In this document: positions 1 to 5,417 of the stretch, piece after piece
Layout: each line of letters begins with the position of its first letter
How positions within the stretch are numbered: the first letter of the stretch is position 1
Assembly (NCBI GenBank): GCA_030731565.1
Contig: JANQTT010000117.1
Coordinates: 1-6,291 of the forward strand
From: Rickettsiaceae bacterium
GTDB taxonomy: Bacteria; Pseudomonadota; Alphaproteobacteria; Rickettsiales; Rickettsiaceae
Direction of reading: 5' to 3'
Length of the DNA stretch: 6,291 nt
Program-made: the position numbers and the translations under genes
Notes under the pieces: generated by a model
Database searches by the model: none
Seen by the model: only the letters and a program-made list of their open reading frames with translations
Told to the model about the DNA's origin: nothing

Positions 1-199
1 TGATTTGATAGAGCAAAAATTTACAACTTACACAAACTAAATGATTGACTCAAAATTATGCTTTATAAGTCCATTCTCTTCCTATAAGTTTGTTATACAG
101 ATCATTTTCCAAGCTTAAATAAGAACAGGAAATATTTGTTAAAATGGTAGAGTTTTTAGGATTAGCTATTAGTTATATCGATTCAAGCTCCCTAGCGTT

Positions 200-229
200 T
201 TGCTAAAAATATAGGCTGATTAATATTAA
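200..229 (+). promoter_or_regulatory. Weak candidate promoter for the DUF2267 gene
   Basis: TTGCTA (200-205) and TATTAA (224-229) are separated by 18 nt and would start transcription near 236, about 15 nt before the ATG at 251. The -10 lies inside a 12-bp perfect palindrome ATTAATATTAAT (219-230). In DNA this AT-rich such matches arise easily by chance, so this is only a candidate. Confidence 0.22.
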
Positions 230-250
230 TAACTTAAAAATGAGGTCTTT

Positions 251-688
251 ATGAGTACAACGATCCTAAATAAAAGCCTTCATAAAGCTTATGTATGGCT
301 GCATGATGTAGATGATAAATTAGGTACAGCTAATTTGGATTCTGCCTTAGCCGCACTTCGCGCTGTTTTGCACGAGATTCGTAATCATCTTCCTATTAAT
401 GATTCAGCTCATTTGAGCGAGCAATTTCCTACTCTAATTAGAGGTTTATATTATGAAAATTGGAAGCCCGATGTTGTGCCTATTAAAGATCGTTCGAGTG
501 AAGCTTTTACTCAAAATGTTAGAAGGGCGCTATATATGCATCCTGAAATTAGCCCAGCCAAAGCTATTTTGGCCGTCTTCGACACTTTATCTATCCATAT
601 TGGTGTAGAAGAAATTGACAAAATACTTGCAATATTACCTAAAAATATACGGCATATATTAACTGAAGTGGAATATATAGAGGGTTAA
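251..688 (+). CDS. DUF2267 family protein, helical, function unknown
   Basis: This 145-residue protein matches the DUF2267 pattern as I know it. The first half (about residues 5-75) has an amphipathic start with W16, a 'KLG' turn, the 'ALAALRAVLHEIRNHLP' helix (32-48), then 'LSEQFPTLIRGLYYENWKP' (55-73), which fits the family's 'LP-LIRG-YYEGW' core. The second half (about 85-140) repeats the layout with 'AVFDTLSIHIGVEEIDKILAILPKNIR'. No signal peptide or membrane segment is visible, so it is probably cytosolic. The ATG at 251 follows GAGGT (242-246) with a 4-nt gap, a short but usable spacing; the ATG at 240 is out of frame. The gene stands alone and converges on ileS. The biochemical role of the family is not established, and I assign none. 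Family membership is fairly secure. Confidence 0.85.
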   Translation: MSTTILNKSLHKAYVWLHDVDDKLGTANLDSALAALRAVLHEIRNHLPINDSAHLSEQFPTLIRGLYYENWKPDVVPIKDRSSEAFTQNVRRALYMHPEISPAKAILAVFDTLSIHIGVEEIDKILAILPKNIRHILTEVEYIEG

Positions 689-729
689 GGTAGGGTTGCG
701 AAAAGAGCCCCACCTTGCAAACAGTCCCA

Positions 730-773
730 TTGAATATAGGCTTTGGCCTATCGCGTTTAAAGCCTATATTCAA
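730..773. repeat. 15-bp perfect inverted repeat (hairpin) between convergent genes
   Basis: TTGAATATAGGCTTT (730-744) pairs perfectly with AAAGCCTATATTCAA (759-773) across a 14-nt loop. It lies 41 nt after the DUF2267 stop and 27 nt after the ileS stop on the other strand, so it can fold at the 3' end of both transcripts. Neither side has a clean U-tract: the plus side continues CTTAATATT and the minus side TGGGACTG. It is therefore not a textbook intrinsic terminator, although a 3'-end stabiliser or weak bidirectional terminator is plausible. The loop holds a second GCCTAT (746-751) that could pair instead with ATAGGC (736-741), giving a competing 6-bp hairpin with a TTTG loop. Confidence 0.7.
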
Positions 774-800
774 CTTAATATTAATTATAACAATCCACTT

Positions 801-3800
801 TTATATCTTCTTTATAGAAATTTCAAGCATGTTATCAAGTAATGGGGCTTGAGTTTTGTAATCAGCTTTTTCGGTATTTGATATCATACTTAATGTTTGC
901 GAAGAAATTAATCCTGAATGGGCAGATAATACATCTTTAAGATCAAGTCCTGATTTTAGTACAAGTTCAATTCGGTCAGATACATCAAGGTCTGCGTCTT
1001 TTCTAGCTTGCTGAACAAGTCTGATAATATCCCTTGCAATTCCTTCGTTTTCTAGTTCTGTAGTAACTGTAAGATCAAGCCATATCATACCTTGGTTGCT
1101 TGATAAAGGTTTTGCTCCTTGCTTGGCGCGTGGTACTAGTACTAAGGAGTATTCTTCAGGTAATAATTTTTCCCCAGCAATTATCAGGTCATTACCATTA
1201 AATTCCCACTGTCCTTGTTTAGATAGCTTGATTATATCTTTCATTTTTTGTGGAAGTCGCTTGCCAAGAACAGGAAAATTGATTGATAATTTTTGATCGG
1301 CATTGTTTGCTAAGTCATTATCATAAATTATCGCTTTTACGTTAATTTCATCTTTAATGAGTTCATCAAATCTTTTAAATTTATCACTTTGTTCTGTGAT
1401 TATTTTAAGTGTAGATAATGGCAAGCGGACCCTGATATTTTCAGAGCTTCTGATAAATAAAGCAGTGCTACAAATATCTTGTACTTGATCCATTATGCTA
1501 ACCAATTCCTGGTCAACTTCAATTTCACCCAGTACTGGAAAATCAGTTAAGTGTACACTAGCATTATTTTTCTTTCCATCAGTTAGGGCAAGGTATATAT
1601 GTTCAGAAATTAACGGCAGTAGTGAAGATATAGCTCTGCTCATTACTTCAAGGCAAGTATATAAAGTATTATAAGCTGATGCTTTATCTGCGTCCTTTTC
1701 AGATTTCCAAAAACGATTACGACTTCTTCTAATATACCAATTATTTAGTATTTCAAAAAATTCAGAAATTGCGCTATAGGCTGATTGGCTATCAAATGCG
1801 TCCATATTTTTTTCTATAGATTGTACAGATAGTTTTAGTTTGGATAAAATATATTTATCTAGTACATTCTCTGATTTATATGCAATTTCTGCTTTAATTG
1901 AATCACTATTTGCATAAAGGCAGAAAAAATTATAAGCATTCCATATTGGTTTGATAAATAATCGCAGAGTATCAAAAACCATCTTACCTTCTTTATCGAT
2001 AAGCAACTCTTGACCCTTAACTACTGTCGATGATAACATAGTTACGCGCAGGGCATCTGCGCCATATTTTTCAAATGTTTCAAGTGGATCAGCATAGTTA
2101 TTTAACCTTTTAGATAGCTTTTGCCCAGTTGCATCCAAAATAACTCCATGGCAAATACAATTTAAGAAAGGAGGGCGATCAAATAATGCCGTAGAGAGTA
2201 CCATTAAGGTATAGAACCATCCACGAGTTTGGGCAGAATATTCAACAATAAAATCTGCAGGGAAGTGATTTTCAAACCATTCTTTATTCTCAAAAGGATA
2301 GTGAGCTTGACCATATGGCATTGAACCGCTTTCAAACCAGCAGTCAAATACATCTGAAACTCTACGCATCATTGATTTACCGGTTGGATCATCTGGATTA
2401 GGTCGAACTAGATCATCAATATATGGTTTATGTAAATCTGTTATTTTAACTCCGAAATCTTCTTCGAGTTCTGCAATTGATCCATATACATCTAAACGCG
2501 GGTACTGTGGATCATCAGATTGCCAAACGGGAATTGGAGTGCCCCAAAACCTATTGCGGCTAATCGACCAATCTCTAGCATTTTCTAACCATTTGCCAAA
2601 AAGTCCATCCTTGACATTGCCTGGTATCCAGTTGATTTGCTGGTTTAGTTCAACCATACGATCTTTAAAGGCGGTCACTTTGACATACCAGGATGGAACG
2701 GCTTTATATATAAGCGGAGTATCTGTTCTCCAGCAATGCGGATAGTTGTGAATATATTGCTCAGTTTTAACCCAGCTGCCTTGGTTTTTAAGTTTGATAA
2801 TAATTGGATCATTTGCATCAAAAACTTGTAGCCCTGCAAAATCTGGTATTTCACTAGTAAATTTGCCGGAGTTATCAACTGGGCATACTATTTCTATTCC
2901 TTCTTCCTGGCAAACTACTTGATCATCTTCACCAAAACCTGGAGCCATATGAACTATACCCGTGCCATCCCCTTCTACAACAAAGTCAGCTGTAAAAATT
3001 CTGAAGGCGTTTTTATGGTCTTTAAAATAATCAAACAAAGGGGTATAAGAGTGTTTAGACAACGTATGGCCTTTGATTGTAACAATTTTAGTATCTTCTG
3101 TAATATCTAGTTCTTTTGCATATGATTTAAGAGCAAATTGACCTACTATATAACAGATATTGCCTTTAACTATACATACATAATCTATCTCTGACCCCAC
3201 AGCTAAAGCTAGGTTTGATGGTAATGTCCATGGGGTAGTTGTCCAGGCCAGTACTCTATATTCACTACAATTTTCTGGAGCTCCAGCAGGGGCGCTATCC
3301 ATTTTGAACGAAACGGTAACGGCCTTATCAGCTCTTTCTCGGTATGAATTATCTAGTCTTGTCTCAAAATTTGATAATGGAGTTTCGCATGCCCAGGAGT
3401 AAGGCATAACTCGCATGGATTCATAGATTAGGCCCTTATTATAAAGTTCTTTAAAAGCCCAAAGAACTGATTCCATAAAACTTTTATCCATGGTTTTATA
3501 TGAATTTTTAAAGTCTACCCAACGGGCTTGGCGTTTAACGTATTCTTCCCAATTATGCGAATATTTCATTACTGAGCTACGGCAATAATCGTTGAATTTA
3601 TCAATACCGTATTCTGTAATTGCTATCCTTCCAGAAAAGCCAAGGTCTTTTTCAGCCCCCATTTCAGCAGGTAGCCCATGACAATCCCAACCGAATCTTC
3701 TTTCGACTCGTTTGCCTTTTGTGGTTTGATATCTTGCATAGGCATCCTTAACAAAACCCGTTAGTAAATGTCCATAATGAGGCAGTCCATTAGCAAATGG

Positions 3801-3971
3801 AGGACCATCGTAAAATATAAATTCATTATTTTTTGAGTCTTTAGTCGCGCTTCTTGCGTCTATAGATTTTTGGAAAATTTTATTCTCTTCCCAGTATTTT
3901 AGGATTTCATTTTCAATTTCCGGAAACTCAACGTTGGATTTAACTTCAGGGTAGTATTTTTGATTTGTCAT
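801..3971 (-). CDS. ileS: Isoleucyl-tRNA synthetase, long eukaryote-like type
   Basis: This cytosolic class I synthetase of 1056 residues charges tRNA-Ile with isoleucine and should edit mischarged valine. Visible signatures are the HIGH-type motif HYGH at 65-68 within 'GLPHYGHLLTG', 'RRFGWDCHGLPAE' (91-103), and the CP1 editing domain with its threonine-rich 'AWTTTPWTLPSN' (242-253). The editing loop 'GTGIVHMAPGFGEDD' (336-350) ends in the expected aspartate D350. Further on are 'DWSISRNRFWGTPIP' (467-481), the KMSKS-type loop KLSKR (618-622) and the anticodon-binding helix 'NNWYIRRSRNRFW' (743-755). The KxSKR form, the length and the C-terminal extension without a zinc-finger end indicate the IleRS2/eukaryote-like group, which is generally mupirocin-tolerant. 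The gene begins 30 nt after coq9 ends and is probably cotranscribed with it. The ATG at 3971-3969 has no clear Shine-Dalgarno sequence but gives the normal family N-terminus. No lesion is seen. Confidence 0.98.
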   Translation of the reverse strand: MTNQKYYPEVKSNVEFPEIENEILKYWEENKIFQKSIDARSATKDSKNNEFIFYDGPPFANGLPHYGHLLTGFVKDAYARYQTTKGKRVERRFGWDCHGLPAEMGAEKDLGFSGRIAITEYGIDKFNDYCRSSVMKYSHNWEEYVKRQARWVDFKNSYKTMDKSFMESVLWAFKELYNKGLIYESMRVMPYSWACETPLSNFETRLDNSYRERADKAVTVSFKMDSAPAGAPENCSEYRVLAWTTTPWTLPSNLALAVGSEIDYVCIVKGNICYIVGQFALKSYAKELDITEDTKIVTIKGHTLSKHSYTPLFDYFKDHKNAFRIFTADFVVEGDGTGIVHMAPGFGEDDQVVCQEEGIEIVCPVDNSGKFTSEIPDFAGLQVFDANDPIIIKLKNQGSWVKTEQYIHNYPHCWRTDTPLIYKAVPSWYVKVTAFKDRMVELNQQINWIPGNVKDGLFGKWLENARDWSISRNRFWGTPIPVWQSDDPQYPRLDVYGSIAELEEDFGVKITDLHKPYIDDLVRPNPDDPTGKSMMRRVSDVFDCWFESGSMPYGQAHYPFENKEWFENHFPADFIVEYSAQTRGWFYTLMVLSTALFDRPPFLNCICHGVILDATGQKLSKRLNNYADPLETFEKYGADALRVTMLSSTVVKGQELLIDKEGKMVFDTLRLFIKPIWNAYNFFCLYANSDSIKAEIAYKSENVLDKYILSKLKLSVQSIEKNMDAFDSQSAYSAISEFFEILNNWYIRRSRNRFWKSEKDADKASAYNTLYTCLEVMSRAISSLLPLISEHIYLALTDGKKNNASVHLTDFPVLGEIEVDQELVSIMDQVQDICSTALFIRSSENIRVRLPLSTLKIITEQSDKFKRFDELIKDEINVKAIIYDNDLANNADQKLSINFPVLGKRLPQKMKDIIKLSKQGQWEFNGNDLIIAGEKLLPEEYSLVLVPRAKQGAKPLSSNQGMIWLDLTVTTELENEGIARDIIRLVQQARKDADLDVSDRIELVLKSGLDLKDVLSAHSGLISSQTLSMISNTEKADYKTQAPLLDNMLEISIKKI

Positions 3972-4001
3972 GGTTTTTTTAAGGTTTATATAAATCTATA
4001 T

Positions 4002-4619
4002 TTACGAGAAAAGTCTCAATATCGGTATATCTTCCATTTTAGGTAAGTTTACACGGTTCTTAAAACTAGCAATATTGATGATATTATCAAGTGCATTTTT
4101 AATGAACTCTTTAGTTTTTTCATGGTTCTTGGAATTATCTGCAACATAAAATGCTTTTGCTGATAGATATACGGGCAGTAATAGACCTCTTTTTGTATAA
4201 TAATTAAAATCAGTCGATTTATCGCCGGCGTATTTCCAAATTAGGTCACAAGTTTGGCAAGCGCTTTCACTTCCTGCTAAAATATTAGAGGGAATTAAAA
4301 AAAAGCTGCTGTTTTTTAATATCACATTTTTAGGAACAAGGTTTATAATTCTCGTTTCTAAAGCTAGTGCTATTTGTCCCCTGATTTTTTTAGGCTTTTC
4401 AAGTTTATTAAGAGCATCTAGCATTTCTATATCTAGCCAGTTTTCAAATTCTTGAACTAATTGGGCTAGGCCGCCTGGAAATAAAAGCTTGTGATAGTTG
4501 GTGTCTAATTTATTTTGTTTTTCAGCTTCATTAATAAGCTTAATAGACCAATGCGTAGAATCAAGTAATTTGGAGATACTTTTAAATAAAGCATTTTTTT
4601 TAGTCTCTTGATTGTTCAT
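4002..4619 (-). CDS. coq9: COQ9 family protein (rpsU-divergently transcribed family)
   Basis: This 205-residue protein belongs to the COQ9/TIGR02396 family. In mitochondria, COQ9 is a TetR-fold, lipid-binding protein that presents ubiquinone intermediates to the hydroxylase COQ7; a comparable role in quinone biosynthesis is inferred here. The strongest evidence is the conserved core at about 124-161, 'CDLIWKYAGDKSTDFNYYTKR' followed by 'GLLLPVYLSAKAFYVAD', with W128, AGD 131-133, S135, D137, N139, YYTKR 140-144 and Y151. An upstream 'LFPGG' (46-50) also fits the family. The length is typical of bacterial members. Its position divergent from rpsU is the context that gave the family its TIGRFAM name. 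The ATG at 4619-4617 is preceded on its own strand by AAAAAGG (4636-4630) with a 10-nt gap. It is the first gene of a probable coq9-ileS transcription unit. The gene name is assigned by family only. Confidence 0.9.
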   Translation of the reverse strand: MNNQETKKNALFKSISKLLDSTHWSIKLINEAEKQNKLDTNYHKLLFPGGLAQLVQEFENWLDIEMLDALNKLEKPKKIRGQIALALETRIINLVPKNVILKNSSFFLIPSNILAGSESACQTCDLIWKYAGDKSTDFNYYTKRGLLLPVYLSAKAFYVADNSKNHEKTKEFIKNALDNIINIASFKNRVNLPKMEDIPILRLFS

Positions 4620-4638
4620 AAAGTTTTGACCTTTTTCC

Positions 4639-4667
4639 TTGACTTAATTAATAACTATATAGATAAT
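4639..4667 (+). promoter_or_regulatory. Predicted sigma70-type promoter for rpsU
   Basis: TTGACT (4639-4644) and GATAAT (4662-4667) are separated by 17 nt, each one mismatch from consensus. Transcription would begin near 4674 and leave a leader of about 38 nt before the GTG at 4712. The -10 elements of this promoter and the coq9 promoter are only 2 bp apart. Confidence 0.65.
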
Positions 4668-4682
4668 GAACACTTAATTCAA
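4654..4682 (-). promoter_or_regulatory. Predicted sigma70-type promoter for coq9-ileS
   Basis: Read on the minus strand, TTGAAT (4682-4677) and TATAGT (4659-4654) are spaced by exactly 17 nt. Transcription would start near 4647, about 28 nt upstream of the coq9 ATG. This promoter overlaps the rpsU promoter (4639-4667). Confidence 0.55.
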
Positions 4683-4694
4683 CTAAATGCCTTT

Positions 4695-4703
4695 TAAGGA
4701 GGT
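4695..4703 (+). promoter_or_regulatory. Very strong Shine-Dalgarno site of rpsU
   Basis: TAAGGAGGT is fully complementary to the 16S rRNA anti-Shine-Dalgarno core. GGAGG ends at 4702, leaving 9 nt to the GTG at 4712. It decides the start codon: the ATG at 4705 is in another frame, only 2 nt from the site, and opens just 14 codons. The other genes in this window have weaker or no such sites. Confidence 0.85.
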
Positions 4704-4711
4704 AATGTCTA

Positions 4712-4915
4712 GTGGCAGTACATATAAGTGTTCATGGTGGAAACGGTGAAAAAGCAATCAGAGATCTTAAAAGAAAGATGCAAAGAGAGCTAGTATTCCG
4801 TCAAATGAAAATGTCTCGTTTTTATGAGCCTCCTTCAGCTAAAAGAGTGCGCGAACAGCAAGAAGCTGAAAGAAGAATCAGAAAAAACAATCGTAGAAGA
4901 AGGCTGGAAGGCTAA
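4712..4915 (+). CDS. rpsU: 30S ribosomal protein bS21
   Basis: This 67-residue, strongly basic protein is bS21, a small-subunit protein that binds late near the 3' end of 16S rRNA and supports initiation on mRNAs. The sequence fits the family throughout: 'NGEKAIRDLKRKMQRE' (11-26) corresponds to the usual 'v-qALR-LKRK-qRe' helix, followed by 'FRQMKMSRFYEPPSAKRVRE' (29-48), which is the conserved 'R-FYEKPS-KR-RE' block. It ends in an arginine-rich tail, 'RRIRKNNRRRR'. The size and the 'FREMK-like' segment match alphaproteobacterial S21. It starts with GTG behind a perfect Shine-Dalgarno sequence, lies divergent from coq9 across a 92-nt spacer, and ends 29 nt before a strong intrinsic terminator. 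It is therefore almost certainly a single-gene transcript. Confidence 0.97.
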   Translation: MAVHISVHGGNGEKAIRDLKRKMQRELVFRQMKMSRFYEPPSAKRVREQQEAERRIRKNNRRRRLEG

Positions 4916-4944
4916 ATCTTTTTCGTGCTACGTTATTAGATAGC

Positions 4945-4979
4945 AAAAAGTCCCAGGAGCGGTTTCTGGGACTTTTTTT
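4945..4979 (+). terminator. Rho-independent terminator of rpsU
   Basis: AAAAAGTCCCAG (4945-4956) pairs perfectly with CTGGGACTTTTT (4966-4977) around a 9-nt loop, GAGCGGTTT. The 3' arm continues into a run of seven T residues (4973-4979). The GC-rich upper stem with a terminal U-tract is a textbook intrinsic terminator, 29 nt past the rpsU stop. Confidence 0.95.
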
Positions 4980-5417
4980 GTGCTAGGTGGACTATGAGAT
5001 AGTCTGTTCTTGGTGTCTTTTTAAAAGAAATATGGAATTGCTAAACAAAAATTGGCATATAAATAAAGTATTTCTTTGTAATTAAATCAGTGATAGCTTT
5101 AATTTAATTCTTTAACTCGCTAATTTAGATATTATTTTGCTAGATTTAATTATAGAACAAAAAGACATAGCAAGGCTTTATATGATAGTTGGCTATATTT
5201 GCTCTTATTCAAACAATATTTATTAGCATCTGTTTAGCAATACCTTGGTGCTCAAGTAGCTGTATTTATACATAAATTTATTTTAACATTTTGTACTTAT
5301 AAAAGCTTGGCCTTAAACTAACTAAAAAAATTAATAATATTATTTACTTGGATATAAGATTTTGTTAACTTGAGTTAATTTTAATCTAAGGATTATGTAA
5401 TTTGGAAAGGTAAAAAT
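4980..5417. other. AT-rich intergenic region with no recognised gene
   Basis: These 438 bases contain no open frame of meaningful length that I can see on either strand; stops are frequent in all frames. I recognise no tRNA, insertion-sequence end or decayed gene. A small inverted repeat, AATTAAA (5080-5086) and TTTAATT (5098-5104) with an 11-nt loop, is within chance for such composition. The region presumably holds the promoter of the gene starting at 5418, but I could not pick a convincing -35/-10 pair: TATAAG (5353-5358) is the best -10-like hexamer and lacks a good partner. Confidence 0.6.

Noticed and set aside
2..40. Open frame from the window edge encoding 12 residues before TAA, possibly the end of an upstream gene
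   Set aside because: It is too short to show coding character or homology, and the opposite strand offers nothing to compare it with.
140..205. tRNA-like bits (TGGTAGAG, and CGATTCAAGC resembling a T-loop)
   Set aside because: No acceptor stem or anticodon arm could be paired around them; the resemblance is limited to short AT-rich words.
219..230. 12-bp palindrome ATTAATATTAAT, with a similar TTAATATTAA at 775-784, considered as an operator pair
   Set aside because: Pure A/T palindromes are common at this base composition, and the two copies flank opposite ends of the gene without a consistent relation to a promoter.
687..716. Imperfect hairpin AAGGT/ACCTT with GGG/CCC overlapping the DUF2267 stop codon
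   Set aside because: It has only 5 plus 3 base pairs around an A-C mismatch, a 12-nt loop and no U-tract. The stronger hairpin at 730-773 is the better candidate 3'-end structure.
1096..3110. Short open frames inside ileS on both strands (1096-1296 +, 2539-2745 +, 2675-2878 -, 2919-3110 +)
   Set aside because: All lie within the well-conserved ileS coding sequence, none resembles a known protein, and they are explained by reading ileS in the wrong frame.
4705..4749. ATG just upstream of rpsU opening a 14-codon frame (possible leader peptide)
   Set aside because: It is 2 nt from the Shine-Dalgarno core, too close for use. The GTG at 4712 has correct spacing and yields the conserved bS21 protein.
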